This document shows, piece by piece, positions 41,108 through 52,755 of a stretch of DNA of 64,000 nt. Position 1 is the stretch's first letter. The number at the start of each line of letters is the position of its first letter. This DNA comes from Pseudo-nitzschia pungens (taxonomy: Eukaryota; Bacillariophyta; Bacillariophyceae; Bacillariales; Bacillariaceae): NCBI GenBank assembly GCA_037355855.1, contig CM074769.1, positions 1,736,001-1,800,000 on the forward strand. The letters are read 5' to 3'. Under the pieces are notes generated by a model, which worked only from the letters and a program-made list of their open reading frames with translations, ran no database searches and was not told where the DNA came from. A program made the translations under genes and the position numbers.

Positions 41108-41530
41108 ACTATTAGATCGATCCACAAATTGGAGGGCTTCTCCTTCTTTATATAATAGAGCTCTTCGAAGCATTCCTGTTTGAATCCTTTGAGAGGGGAC
41201 TGAGATATTAATTTTCGCCGTAGTTTCAGGTGTTTTTGCTTGCTGTTTCTTGGGGGGAGTGTACTCAGTCTACAGTTCGATTCTCGAAAACGACTCGTCC
41301 AATCGATCTGCAAATTGGAGGCCTTATCTATCTTGATATAATAGAGCTGTTCGAAGCGTTCCTGTCTGAATCGACGCAGAGGGGACCGAGATATGAATTT
41401 TCGCCGTAGTTTGGACCGGGGTAGTTTTTCGATCAAAAAAAAAGACCGGATTTTGTTGCTGCTTTGCCAGTTCGTTTCTCCGAACCACAACGCCCAATCA
41501 ATCCGCAACTTGGAGAGCTTGTTGCTGTTA
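41108..41530. repeat. Decayed tandem repeat, period about 194 bp
   Basis: The sequence near 41112 (CACAAATTGGAGGGCTT...) recurs near 41308 and, more diverged, near 41500. It includes ATATAATAGAGCT(C/G)TTCGAAGC and TTTTCGCCGTAGTTT. A 195-residue minus frame (41104-41691) simply translates the repeat and is not called a gene. Confidence 0.65.
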
Positions 41531-42361
41531 TAGTAAAGATGGAGCCACTGTAGTATCAGAATTAAGCCGGGGCTGGTTATGGAGATAGAGGGGGTGTGAC
41601 AACTCTTAGTGCTGTGGTTGTTGAAATGGAGTTTTTTTGGTAATTTCGAACGAATTTTGTGGCCCGGTGTACGAAAAGGCCAGGCGCGCAATATAAGTCA
41701 TGTTGGGTACCGTTCGAAAGCTCACGACCTTGCCATTTCTGTCATCGGGTATAAATTAGTGTCCAACGTGTTGTCTTAGAGTGATTAGAGATACCAAAAA
41801 CAGAGGACCTTCCGATGTGGCTCGGGCTCATAACCTGTCCACGAAAACGGGGTCCCTTTGCACACTAAACTCGTACTTGGAATCAATCATCGCAAGGTGG
41901 ATCACCTCGGAACTGGACATCCCAAGAAATATACGTACCGTACCATATGTACTTACATACTAATGCATACGAACAACAAGAAACTAACACCCTAATTCCT
42001 CTCTGAATTCGTCCGTCTACAGAACCTACCGTGATGGTATCGTAACAATCTGCAACAATAAATGCACAGTACAATAAACACGTACAATTGTACATACATG
42101 TAACAAGGCGCGGGCAAAATATAGATCAGTTGAGTCTTGAGTCGTATGCCTAAGACCATTGGAATACGTCACAAAATTATTTCCAAGTCAGAACACTGCA
42201 AAACACTGCATAAAATCACGTGATAAACTTGACATCGAATTTCTTTTGAAATGTTATCGGATTTTACTTGACACTCGACCGACAAGGGTAACAACAATAA
42301 ACTTGAACTTTGAAACATGCCTTAGCAGCAACAACAGGGGTACTTCCCCTATCCAACAGGA
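41531..42361. other. Intergenic, no supported gene
   Basis: No gene or RNA recognised. CGTACCGTACC words occur near 41935. Confidence 0.4.
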
Positions 42362-42632
42362 AGAAGAAGAAGGAGCAGGAGCAGGAGAAACGGCGGGAGC
42401 AGCAGCAGCAGGAGCAGGACGACAAGTAGCAGCGGCAGCAGCAGGAGCAGCAGGAGCAGGACGACGAGTAGCAGCAGCGGCGGGAGCAGCAGCAGCAGCA
42501 GCAGCACGACGAGTAGCAGCGGCAGCAGCAGGAGCAGCAGGAGCAGGACGACGAGTAGGCGCAGCGGCGGGAGCAGCAGCAGCAGGGGCAGCGGCGGGAG
42601 CAGCAGGAGCAGGGGCAGCAGGGGCAGCGGCG

Positions 42633-42663
<31 letters not shown>

Positions 42664-42735
42664 GGGCAGCGGCGGGAGCAGCAGCAGCAGGGGCAGCGGC
42701 GGGAGCAGCAGCAGCAGGGGCAGCAGCAGCAGGAC
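42362..42735. repeat. GCA/GGA/GCG trinucleotide array, about 370 bp
   Basis: An almost pure array of AGC, AGG and GGC triplets broken by recurring GACGACGAGTAGC units. Because it nearly lacks T it is open in several frames on both strands (Ala/Gly, Gln/Glu and Pro/Ala shadows). None of these is called as a gene. Confidence 0.9.
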
Positions 42736-43392
42736 TCAAATATTTTGTGAGCTGAGCGTACAATAAAAAATTTGGAAAACAGTCCCGGGATGGAAGATTC
42801 CGCGATTCTCAACTCCCATGTGAGTCGGTTTGTTGCCTTAGTTGCGCACCTCGTGTTAAAACACGGGAATAAAAATCTACTAAAAGATCAATTTTACACT
42901 GAGTTGAAACGCAACATATACTCTATTAAAAACCGTTGAAAAAAATTCTGTACCTCTAGTTTTGATGGGGTATTGGAGGCATACTTAGAACGTAGGAGCT
43001 TCCACGTAGAAGGTTGTACTAGCGCGGGGCGCGTGCAACAACGGTTGCATTTTAGTGATATCGTACATGTACCGGTACTTAGGGTTACCGTTGCAAGGAA
43101 AATAATTACTGTATGATCCTTGCACATCGCAGTGACAGCTAACTTACCAGTAAGGTAAACCTTACAGCCACAGAATCCATCAGTGCGACACCGTGTAATT
43201 TAAAAAAAAAATAAATTTCCCCATTGCCAGTTACGTAGTAATTACGTAGTATTTACAATACGTCGTAACTTAGTGCGGACACCTTACGCATAATCTTACT
43301 ATTATTACATTCGACGTTACCCAATGCGAAAAAGTCCCCCAAGCGAAAACCGGGTCCAAATCCAAACATACCAGGCGCTATTTTCAACGACG
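42736..43392. other. Intergenic upstream of the ferredoxin-domain gene
   Basis: It contains GTACATGTACCGGTAC, AACTTACCAGTAAGGTAAACCTTAC (43140-43165) and several TACGTAGTAATTACG words. No gene is supported. Confidence 0.45.
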
Positions 43393-44216
43393 ATGCGGTT
43401 GTCGTTTTCTTCTTCGGCTTCGCTGTGGCTGTGGCTTTGGCTTATGCCGTGGTTTTCCCCACTGCGGTCGCGGTGTGCCGAGGGCTTTCTCCTCGCAACG
43501 CATCCTTGCTCCGAATCTTTTTCGCGGTCTTCCTCGCATCTCTGCGCGCGGCCCGCAGCGGCGGGTCCAGCTCCGCACGACCGTGACAGCGACAGCAAGA
43601 GCGACAGCGACAGCGAATACACCGTCACGGTGCGGTACGAGGACCGCTCGTGCGACATTTCGGTGCGGCCCGACGAGACGCTCCTGGCGGCACTCGAGCG
43701 CCACCAGGACTCCCTGGAATCGCTGGGCCTTCCCAACTCGATGATCCCCTCCGATTGCCGCAGGGGCAACTGTCTGACCTGCACCGGAACCCTCCTGTCG
43801 GGGGGAACCCGAAGCGAGCGCGGAAGCCAACGCGGAAGCGAGCGCGAGTCGAACAGCAGCAACTCCAATTCCAATTCCAACAACGCCAACGCCAACAACA
43901 ACGCCAACAACAACTACTACTCCAACTCCCCTCCACCCGCCTGGATCTCGGACGGGGACGGCCGTCTCCCCACATCTCCGAGACGGTCCGCGAAAGGGGC
44001 TACCTGCTGACCTGCAGCACGAGGGTCGCCGGGGAGGGACTCGTGCTGGAGCTGGGGCAGAACCAGGCCGCGTGGAGGGACATTTACCAGACCCGTCTCG
44101 ATGCGGAACCGACGCGGGAGGAAAAATGGGCCGCCATGGCCGGGGCCCGGAGGAGGAGCGACGAGCGCAACAAGGCGCGGTGGAAGGAGGAAACGGGGGC
44201 GCTGCTGGAAGAATGA
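43393..44216 (+). CDS. Plastid-type 2Fe-2S ferredoxin-domain protein, with a frame change
   Basis: Such domains pass single electrons. The first frame (ATG at 43393, another in-frame ATG at 43324) has a hydrophobic signal segment (L-W-L-W-L-W-L-M-P-W) followed by C-A-E-G-F and a Ser/Arg-rich stretch, like a diatom bipartite plastid signal. The domain follows: Y-T-V-T-V-R-Y-E-D, then C-R-R-G-N-C-L-T-C with Cys codons at 43756, 43771 and 43780. This frame ends at a TGA at 44008. The fourth ligand (Y-L-L-T-C, Cys codon at 44013) and the C terminus, to a stop at 44214-44216, lie in another frame (one base missing or two extra). Between Cys 3 and Cys 4 is an Asn/Ser/Arg insertion. I found no GT-AG intron that restores the frame. 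The cause may be sequence error in low-complexity DNA or a real lesion. Confidence 0.75.
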
Positions 44217-45125
44217 GTGAGTTGCGGAACCCGGTTCGGCAACCAGCAGCAACCAGCAACCGGTAGCAACACGAAACACTCAACACTCAACACGCAACAC
44301 AAAATTCAGAAACAACAGAAACAACATCAGCAGCAATTACAACGATTGCACAAGCCAGGGGAGAATTGCCACCGGGAATGAACGAATCGAATCGAATCGA
44401 ATCGTGTCGTATAGTATAGTATAGTATAGTATGGAATCGAGAGAGTAATGCTAAATGAAATGAAATGAAACGAGATGAATGTGAGATGGGACGAGATCCG
44501 ATCCATCGTGGCGAGGTGCCGGTCCCTTTTCATCCCTTTTCATCCCATCCCATCCCAACGCAACGCAACAACGCTCGAACAGAGCAATGGTTTGCTGTGG
44601 CATGATTTTTTTCTTCGATGCAATGGAATGGAATATAATGGAATCGGATACGTTTGGGGATTGTTCCACAAAAACACCCAAAACACGGAACGGTTCCGAA
44701 CGGTCGTTGGATTCCGAGATCGGTGGGTGCCATGTTTCGTCCCGTCCCGTCCTGTGATGCCGGTCATGCCGCAGGCAGCGCATCATCCCTCGAGTGCCGC
44801 GTGCGACAACCGGCCGCGGCAGGTGCGGATAGAGTCCGTCATCAGCGTTCAAAGAATCACCGCAACGAAACAAGTTCGAGTTGGATCGAATTGCGGTATT
44901 GATACTTAATGTTGTTGATATTGTTAATACAATATTAATATTAATAATCGATAGCATCGAATAGGTCGGTTGTAACTATTTCATACTGGGTGATGACGCA
45001 TTGTATTGATACATCATGACAGATCCAATCAAATGTGGGATCTCCCCCAATATTTTTTCGCTACCATCAAAATTCTTGACACGGGCCGACCCGCATTCCG
45101 CCACGATTGCGATTGCTTCTCGTGA
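44217..45125. other. Convergent intergenic region with pentamer arrays
   Basis: It contains CGAAT (44384-44404), TAGTA (44408-44432), TGAAA (44455-44470), CATCC and CAACG (44530-44570) period-5 blocks. It also has an ATATTAATATTAATAATCG stretch near 44933. No gene is supported. Confidence 0.6.
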
Positions 45126-48100
45126 CTAGGAAGATCGAAGAATCTTCTTCACGAACCCACGACCACTCGCGCCATTTCCAACGATGACTTCCTCGCCCAA
45201 CTCCGTGGGACAGTTGTGCTCGGCAAGGAACACGCGATGCGTCACCATTGCCAACAACGGCAACGATGCCAGGACCAACCACCGCACCCAATCCATCCTT
45301 GTTCCGGGAGACGGGGGAGCGACAGATGGGTGCTCCCGGTCCTGCTCGTGCTCCGACGACGATAATGCCACGGGCTTGACCATGGCAGCGGTTTCCATCA
45401 ACAGAGCCTGGTGGGGGGCACACTCTTCCTCCGCGGCGAGTGCCAGCGCCAGTCGCATCGCGTTCTTGATTTCGCGTCCATTGAGGGGAAACCGAGCCAG
45501 CTCGGCAGTGTCGATGCCGCCGCCGCTGCCGCTGTCGGACGGTTCCACGCCCACGCCCGATCGGGAAAGCAGGTTGTCCCAGATCGTTTTGCGGCCGTCC
45601 TCAGTCAGGTCGTGGTATCGCAGGGACAGCGTTATCCGCGTCTGGAAGGCCGGGTCTAGCGAGTCCATCCGATTGGACGTCAGAAAGAGAATACCGGAAA
45701 AGTATTCCACCAGCTGGAGCATCACGCAGACCATTGCGTTCCGCTCCAGCGAGGAGGTGGAGGATCGTTTTTCCAAAAAGGAATCGGCCTCGTCGAGCAA
45801 GATAATGGCATTCCACTTGGCAGAGAGCCGGAGAATCTCGCTGAGGCGCTTTTCTAGGTCGTCCGCCGTCGTTCCAAGCGTCCCCATGCTCAGCGAGTAC
45901 AGGGGACCTGGTGATGTCGTGTCGCAGAACAGGAAGGCACACCGGTGGGGAGCAAAGAAAGGTTCAGAGGGACAGAGACAAAAAATATGTGAGCGCCGAT
46001 CTGCACAATTCACGAGTGTCCCTTTTGGAGCCGAATTACGCATGGATGCATGTCTGGATGTACTCACGCTGTAAAACCTCGGCTACGGCTTCGGCCGTCA
46101 GGGTTTTGCCAACCCCGGGTGGGCCGTACAGCAAAAACACGGATCCTTCTCCCTTGCCCCGAATCAGATCCTGAAAGTTGTACTTGTACTTGCTCCCGGT
46201 GCCCGTTGTCCCGTCCGCCCGATCCGACGTTGACAATTGCGAAGTGTGTTTTACCAGGGCCTTGATCAATCGTTTCCGGCTCTCCGGCAGGACCAATCCA
46301 TCGAAAATTCCCTCCGAGAACGCAATGTCCTCCAGTCCATCGACCAAGCAATCTCCCCAGGCCTTGGCCGTCAGCGAAAAACCAATGACGCAGGGCCAGA
46401 CCATTTCCAGATAGTCGTCGGGAATGACATCGAACAGCACCATCCCCCCGCCGTCCGCATCATCGTTGGCGACGGTCCTTTTGGACGAAGAGGACAACGA
46501 ATAAGAATTCCCGGCGGCGTCTACAATGTACTTTCCGGAGCGACTCCCGTTGCCGGTGTTAGTACCGCCACCACCCGATGCAGACCGCGATTGCTGCAGC
46601 TTGTATTCCTTTATCTTGAACTGGATCCCGGTGATCATTGGATCGTATCCGACGTTGAGCGAGTGACCGTAGTCGTATGCCCCCTGGGCATCGATCACGA
46701 TCCGTCCACCGGTGGCCATACCCTTTCCGGCGGCGGAGGCGCTGGCGCTGCCGCCGAATCCACCCCTCCGGACAAAGAAACAGCCCTTTCGGTAGGCCTT
46801 GTAGGAATGGGTCGGCCGAGAGGAAGGGTCGTCTCCATGTCCTTTTCCCGGACGGTGATTGAGGGCCACCTCGTTGTAGATCCGTCCCCGGCGCTGGTAT
46901 CGCTCCAGGAGCGCCGCTTGCTCATCCTCGTGATAGGCCATCCACGGGACAAAGGTCAATCCGTCGGGTCCATTGGAAAAAATGTTCCTCCTCCCCTCAA
47001 ATTCGTCGATTCCTTCGACGGCCTCGGCGGTGGTGGCCAGATTGGTTCCGACCGCCACCACAAACTCGAAGCAGACCTCAAAGTGTTTGCTCTGCCGGCC
47101 GGTAATGGTGGTCCCGGTCTTGACGCGGTTCCACGCCACCCTGCAGATCATGTCGACTCCCCCAGAGGCAATACTCTTGGCCACGACTCGGCTTCCCGGC
47201 GCGTAGAGCGTCGGGAGCGATTCGAAATCGTATAGCTGGTCGTCCCGCAGGAGGGAGAGGCTCTCGGCAATGTCTTCTTGGTAGCGGTACTCGATGTACC
47301 TTACGAGGGCGTCCAGTCCGTCGATGGTAGCGGTTCCTCCATCACCCGGGATCAGCGAAAGTCCGATGGTCTTGGCAATCTCTCGGAAGGTCTGGCGCTT
47401 GGCGCGGACCCATCCGGTGTTGCTGGTCTTGACCTTGGCGGCCTCGTCGGTCGCCCACGTTTCGTTGTAGGCATCGCGGGCGTACTGAACTCCCCGAAAG
47501 GAACCGAGCGCGTGGTAGAGCGTCTTGGAACTGATCACCATGTCGTCGTCAGCGTCGGCGGAGTTATCGTTGGCGTTATCGTTAACACCAGCTGTGGCGG
47601 TGTTTGAGGGCTTGCCACGACGTTGGCGCCGGCTTCCGGAGCGGCTTGTCTTGTCGACCGTGTGCACCATCTTTCGAACCAACGACGACAGGGGAGACGT
47701 CTTGGTGCGATGAAAGGCTACCGATTCGGAATCTTTGGAGGGGGTGAACCAGCGGTTGGCCACAGAAGGGGGCGATGGCTCGGAGACCTTGCTAGTCCCG
47801 CCCCCCCCAGCAGGACCCACACCCGCACCCCCAATTCTGGCAGCGGGGGCCGTGTACGATGCTATAATTGCTCGGGTAGTTTGGGTTGGTTCGACTTCGG
47901 TCAGGATTCGTTCCAGTCCGGGAATCTCGGCCTCGGTCACTCCCTGGTTAAGGGCGGCTTCCAGAACAAAGGGAATGTGGATTCCCTTCATTCGCATCTT
48001 GACGTATCTCGTGTACTGGGAGTTGGAATTCGCGCTCGAATTCCTCGAGCTACCCGCGTCCCCGGTCAAAGCCGATCGGTGGGTGTCGCTCTCGCGCTCG

Positions 48101-49011
48101 CTCTCCCTGCCGGATGATGAAGAAGAAAAAGTCGCTGACATTTTTCTGAGCCACTCCTCGAGCTCGGAACAATCGTATCCGTGGATCTTCGCCGATCGCA
48201 GGATTGCTTCCCTGGGAATTCCCGATTTTTGCATTGTGAGAAAGCGCTGAAATTTTTGCATATTGCGACTGGCCGATTTGCTGTCCGCTGGGATGGAGGA
48301 GGTGACTGCATCGTTCTCGTCGTCCTTGAGTCCCAGGAGCCGCTTGAGTTCCTTTTCGTAGCCGTGGTTTTCGATGATTCCCTGGACCCGTGCCAGTTGC
48401 AAGATTGCCGGGTTTGGAACTCCCGCCTTTTTCATACGCAAAAACTTTGCGAGGTCGGGCGGCGGTGGAACGTTTTCGGATTCTTCCTCTTCCTCCCCAT
48501 TCTCATCCTCTTCTTCTTCCTTACGCACGGGGTCCTCGACTGGAGTGTCGTCGTTTACCACCTTCACGACACCGATTTCAGCATTGATCACGGCATTCAA
48601 ATCCACATCTACACCCGCACCCGCATCCACATCGGGATTTACATCCGCATCTGCACTCACATCCGCATCCGCATCCGCATCGGCATTGGCATTCTGGTTC
48701 CGAATCGAATCGGGTTCGGTCTCGTTCCGAGCCACAGTCGCGCGCTGCTTTGACTTTTCCTGGAGAAGTTTCAGAGGGGGAATCCCCACGGCTCGCTTCT
48801 TTTGCATCATGGCTCGAAAGTCCTCAGCGGAGATGCCCGTGTTGTTGGGATCCTCGGGATCCATTCCCGCGTAGGGATTGTACCGATCCAAATCTTTCTT
48901 GTCGTCGTCTTCGTCGTTGTCGTTGTCGTCCTTCGCCGGTGCGGTTGCTGCATCTTCATCTGCTTCTGCTTTGGTAGGGGCAGGGCCCGTTGCTTTTGTC
49001 TCTGCGGTCAT
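45126..49011 (-). CDS. Membrane-anchored AAA ATPase, one intron
   Basis: Exon 1 is 46068-49011 (ATG at 49011; the frame is open further upstream but has no ATG there) and exon 2 is 45126-45907, together 1241 residues. The donor is CAGC-GTGAGT and the acceptor CACCAG-GTCC, joining ...E-V-L-Q-R-P-L-Y-S-L-S. The N-terminal third is acidic and carries four short repeats of the type M-K-K-A-G-V-P-N-P-A-I-L, with spacing like the CCDC53/WASH helix motif. A middle domain (about 540-830) resembles the domain preceding AAA in fungal ATPases (DUF7025-like, by recall). The AAA core has Walker A G-P-P-G-V-G-K-T (about 965), Walker B I-I-L-L-D-E-A-D and T-S-N-R. A hydrophobic helix (W-L-V-L-A-S-L-P-L-L-A-M-V) is near the C terminus. 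The membrane and substrate are unknown. Confidence 0.85.
45908..46067 (-). other. Intron of the AAA ATPase gene (160 nt)
   Basis: It begins GTGAGTACAT and ends CACCAG on the minus strand. It splits the Arg codon just after Walker A, and its removal joins the two halves of the AAA core in frame. Confidence 0.88.
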
Positions 49012-49538
49012 GATGATTTCAATACAGTGTGCCAATTTCGTTCGACCAACTTTTGTGCCAGTGTGCGGTGTTTTTTCTTCCTCTTCTCTCTCTCGATTTT
49101 GAATCCTATCGTATTGCTGCTTGCTTGGTCAATCCGATTGAATCGTCTTTCGAAGGATGATTTTGCGGTGGGAACGTTCGGTTCCCCTTCGGGTTGCGGT
49201 AACTTAACCTTACCTGATATTTTTGGATACTCGTGGACACATCTCGCATCGAAGTCCAGTTCTTTCTTGCTTTCTTCCGCGTAATTTTTTTCTTTCTACT
49301 TCCAGCTAATTTTAAGATTCCCGTACCGTACCGTACACGTAAGGTTACTGTGTGTTTGCTTGTTGAATTTTGAATTCGTCATACACGTCCGAGTTAGGTA
49401 TCCTGTGACTACGTACCATAGGACACACAAATCGCATCACGACGACCTAAAAAAGCCCATCACAGTGCAAAATAAGCCTTCGATTTCTTAAAATGCGTAT
49501 GTATCGTCTTATTGGCACACCCAACCGAGTAAGCCTAG
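49012..49538. other. Upstream region of the AAA ATPase gene
   Basis: It holds GGTAACTTAACCTTACC (about 49198) and CGTACCGTACACGTAAGGTTAC (about 49323). No gene is supported. Confidence 0.45.
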
Positions 49539-50110
49539 ATCTATCCTTCATTGATCCCAGGAGGCTAGTCTCCAGACAAATCAACAACTACTACAAATAC
49601 CACCGTCTACTACTACTATAGTAGGAGTAGAGGGTGGTTCCTGTAGTAGTAAATGATCTATCCTCAGTTGATTTTCGGCTAGTCCTCAGACGAATCTAGT
49701 AGTACTAATACCACCCTCTCCTACTAGTATTTACTACTAGTAGTTACTGGTGGTTGTAGTTGTAGTTGTAGTAGATCTACCCTCAATTGATTCAAGGCTA
49801 TCCCCCAGACAAATCTACTAATGCTACCCATAATTCTAGTAGCAGTAGTTACTGGTGGTTGTAGTAGCTAGATCTAGTATCCTCACTTGATTCTAGGCTA
49901 GTCCCCAGACAAATCAACTACTAATACCACCCTCAACTATTAGCAGTAGTAACTGGTGGTTGTAGTAGTAGATCTATCCTCAGTTGATTCCAGGTCAGTC
50001 ACTAGTATCCAAATCTACTAATACCGCCATTACTACTAGTAGTAGTACTAACTAGAGTGGTTTGAGGTGTAGATCTATCCTCATTTGATTCTACTAGCAC
50101 AGTGACTGAT
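49539..50110. repeat. Tandem array, unit about 90-127 bp, five to six copies
   Basis: The core CTATCCTCAGTTGATTC followed by AGGCTAGTCCCCAGAC recurs near 49541, 49659, 49786, 49877, 49976 and (partial) 50072. Units contain ACCACC...GGTGGT and TACTAGTAGTA arms, so each can fold. Confidence 0.8.
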
Positions 50111-51024
50111 AGGTACTCCTAGTAGCACGCACGGATATTATGAATAAAAATAATAATAATATACGACTACAGTTGGACTGAAAGGATTACCTGCTGTACT
50201 CCCACCAATAGATCTAGCACTAGCATCCAGTTTAGTGTCCCCATTAATCCTGTACAGTTCCATCTATGTCTTAGCGTCCAGTATGATCTCTAATAATATA
50301 ATATAATAATATAGGGCTGCTAAGAGCTGGGGTATGTAGATCTGGTACAAATCCTACTGGATGTGCCCACATACTGTCTAGCATACATATTCAAACAACA
50401 ATAGGTATGTAACAATGTATTCAATGAAATTATGCCTTAAAAATAAAACTACCAGTAGTAAAAACAAATTGTCTTACACCACAACTCCACTCACCCTTCA
50501 AGTGCCAATGCTGAACAACGAAAAACACAAAAGCTGTTTGGGACAAATCGTACGCAAGGTTACGGGTAACTTACTTTTTTGTTATTTCTGTCTTCAGTAA
50601 ACCTTACTTACTACCGTATTACGCTGTACGATTTGAAGTACAGCAGTATTGTCTGTTTGGACATGATATTCAGACATACAGGAATATCCACGTATGATAT
50701 GCTTCTTAAGACTACTACTATTGAATGAAGTAAGACTAGTGAATGGAACCCTATTGAATATGGACTGGGAATGAGAATGACCGGGACCAGAGACACGAGA
50801 CATTACCCCTTCCTTGAAGAAGAGGAATACCAAGGTTACTAAAAATAGGACTCCAAGTACCAAGTCTACAGTGCAATAAGTATAAATATACAGTCTCCAG
50901 TAGACACATGCACAGAGGATATTTGTGTGGATAAGAAACAAGAAACAAGAGATGAGAATGGAGAATCCGGTGGTCAGAATGATCATCTCAGTAATCTAAT
51001 TTGGAAGATTCAGAATTAACTATG
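50111..51024. other. Intergenic, no supported gene
   Basis: A minus frame at 50594-50986 begins with two hydrophobic stretches but then turns into ordinary composition and has no motif; I do not call it. CGTACGCAAGGTTACGGG occurs near 50552. Confidence 0.4.
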
Positions 51025-51092
51025 TAATTGAACGATTAAGAAACTCAAACCTCATACAAAATCTGCATGATCTTTCAGAGCCCTCCAAACAT
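51025..51092 (+). repeat. Upstream copy of the SDR 5' flank
   Basis: About 68 bp (GTAATTGAACGATT...CCCTCCAAACATT) nearly match 51806-51876, directly upstream of the dehydrogenase ATG. The spacing is about 780 bp, same orientation. Confidence 0.8.
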
Positions 51093-51906
51093 TCTTCGAA
51101 TAATCTTTCTTGGTAGAGGAGTGCTTTGTAAAGACCAGAGATCAGTACACAAGGCGAGAGCTAGAGTGTTGATTGATCTATCCGCCAGTGCAAAACATCA
51201 AAACAACGAGACGACAAAACGCGGATACGATTGCAGATCTGTTGATACAGAACAACAACAACAAGGAATTACAATTGCAAATTGGACTGACGGAAAGGAC
51301 CCAGTCTTGCAGGAGGTGATGAATCACAAGGATCTACTACTATTTGCTGAGACAAATACGATTGAAGCATAACAAGGATCTATTAGGGTGAGGCCTCTGC
51401 TGCTGCCTCTGTTGCCCTACTAACTCCCTGCTAAGTTGCAGTTTGCTACACGCTTTGGCTCTGGTATCTGCCGGATCCACCATGGTCAAGGTGTTCGGTA
51501 TGTGTTCTCGTTTGTGTTCTCGTATGTGTTCTCGTTATCTGATGCGAAGAACTGGTGTGGTGTCAAAAAAAGTGATTTTTGAACAAAGAGTTTAGTAAGG
51601 CACTCGAACAATGGGTTTCCACTAACAAAACAGCATTATATAAGAGGTTATAGGAAATTATCCACTACAAAATAATTTTTTGGCATTGGTATGTTCTCCG
51701 CCGTGGCGTGTTCAGTTTCAGTTCATTTTTGGCGCACAACTTACTCGACCAGTCTCAATTGTTATCGGACTCGTAGTAACAATGTACTAACCTTACTACT
51801 ACTAGTAATTGAACGATTCTTAAGAAACTCAAACCTCGTACAAAATCTGCACGATCTTTCCGAGCCCTCCAAACATTGTCTTCCTGTCTCATTGCACACC
51901 AGCACC
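51093..51906. other. Segment between the two copies of the SDR 5' flank
   Basis: A 101-residue plus frame (51067-51372) starts in the duplicated segment but has no recognisable motif. GTGTTCTCGT is repeated three times at 51505-51537. The SDR frame is open far upstream of 51907, but that part looks like leader sequence. Confidence 0.4.
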
Positions 51907-52755
51907 ATGAGCGGCACCGCGCTGACCTCAAAGCTTGCCCTCGTCACGGGGGGAGGCGGGACCATCGGAAAGGCCATCGCCAAGGCCCTTTTGACCGAAA
52001 ACTTCTCGGTCGTGCTGACGGGTCGCCGCCTGTCCAGGCTCGAGGAGGTCCGGGAGAGTCTCCTGAGTGACCGATCCGGCAGCAACGCCAACGGCAACGG
52101 CAACAGCAACGGCAACAGCAACGCCACCGTCTACGCCATCCCGAGCGATGTAACCAAGGAGGACAGCGTGGTGGAATTGTTCCGGGCCATTGACGCGCTC
52201 CCACACCGAGGCACCAACGCCAAAACCAAAACCAAAACCAGCAGCATCGATCTCCTGGTCAACAACGCCGGCATCAATTCCACCGCAACTCTGGAGGAAC
52301 TCACCGCGTCCGAGCTGGAATCCGTCCTGGGCGTCAACGTCGTGGGGGCTTTTCTATGCGCCCGGGAGGCCATTGTCCGCATGAAACAGGCGTCATCGAC
52401 AAGCGGCAGCGGCGGCGGTGGCAGGATCATCAACATTGGCAGCATCTCCGCCTTTAGTCCCCGGCCCAACTCGACCGCCTACACCACCTCCAAGTTTGCC
52501 ATCAACGGATTGTCCAGGAGTCTGGCGCTGGACGTTCGGGAGCACGGGATTTCCGTCGGGACGATCCATCCCGGGAACGTTGTCTCGGACTTGCTGACGC
52601 CGGAGGAGATCGAGAGGCGGGGTCAAACCGAGGGCTTTCTCCGACCGGAAGACGTTGCAAACTGCGTGGTGACCATGGCCGCTCTGCCGGCATCGGCAAA
52701 CGTTCTGGAAATGACGGTGATACCGACCACCCAGCCGCTCATCGGGCGGGGCTGA
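51907..52755 (+). CDS. Short-chain dehydrogenase/reductase (classical SDR)
   Basis: 282 residues. I chose the ATG at 51907 (M-S-G-T-A-L-T-S-K-L-A-L-V-T-G) because it gives the normal SDR N terminus. The Rossmann cofactor motif T-G-G-G-G-T-I-G is at about 15-22, followed by T-G-R-R, which favours NADP(H). N-N-A-G is near 120. The catalytic Ser lies in G-S-I-S-A-F, and Tyr and Lys in Y-T-T-S-K near 200-204. H-P-G-N-V follows. A Gly/Asn/Ser run (about 55-70) and a Ser/Gly run (about 160-170) are low-complexity insertions. There is no targeting sequence, so it is probably cytosolic. The substrate cannot be named from sequence. Confidence 0.88.
   Translation: MSGTALTSKLALVTGGGGTIGKAIAKALLTENFSVVLTGRRLSRLEEVRESLLSDRSGSNANGNGNSNGNSNATVYAIPSDVTKEDSVVELFRAIDALPHRGTNAKTKTKTSSIDLLVNNAGINSTATLEELTASELESVLGVNVVGAFLCAREAIVRMKQASSTSGSGGGGRIINIGSISAFSPRPNSTAYTTSKFAINGLSRSLALDVREHGISVGTIHPGNVVSDLLTPEEIERRGQTEGFLRPEDVANCVVTMAALPASANVLEMTVIPTTQPLIGRG

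Noticed and set aside
41104..41691. A 195-residue minus frame with internal protein repeats
   Set aside because: The repeats mirror a decaying 194-bp DNA tandem repeat; the three copies diverge without coding constraint.
42159..42755. Ala/Gly-rich plus frame and Pro/Ala-rich minus frames
   Set aside because: These are translations of a triplet repeat open in several frames; there is no non-repetitive domain.
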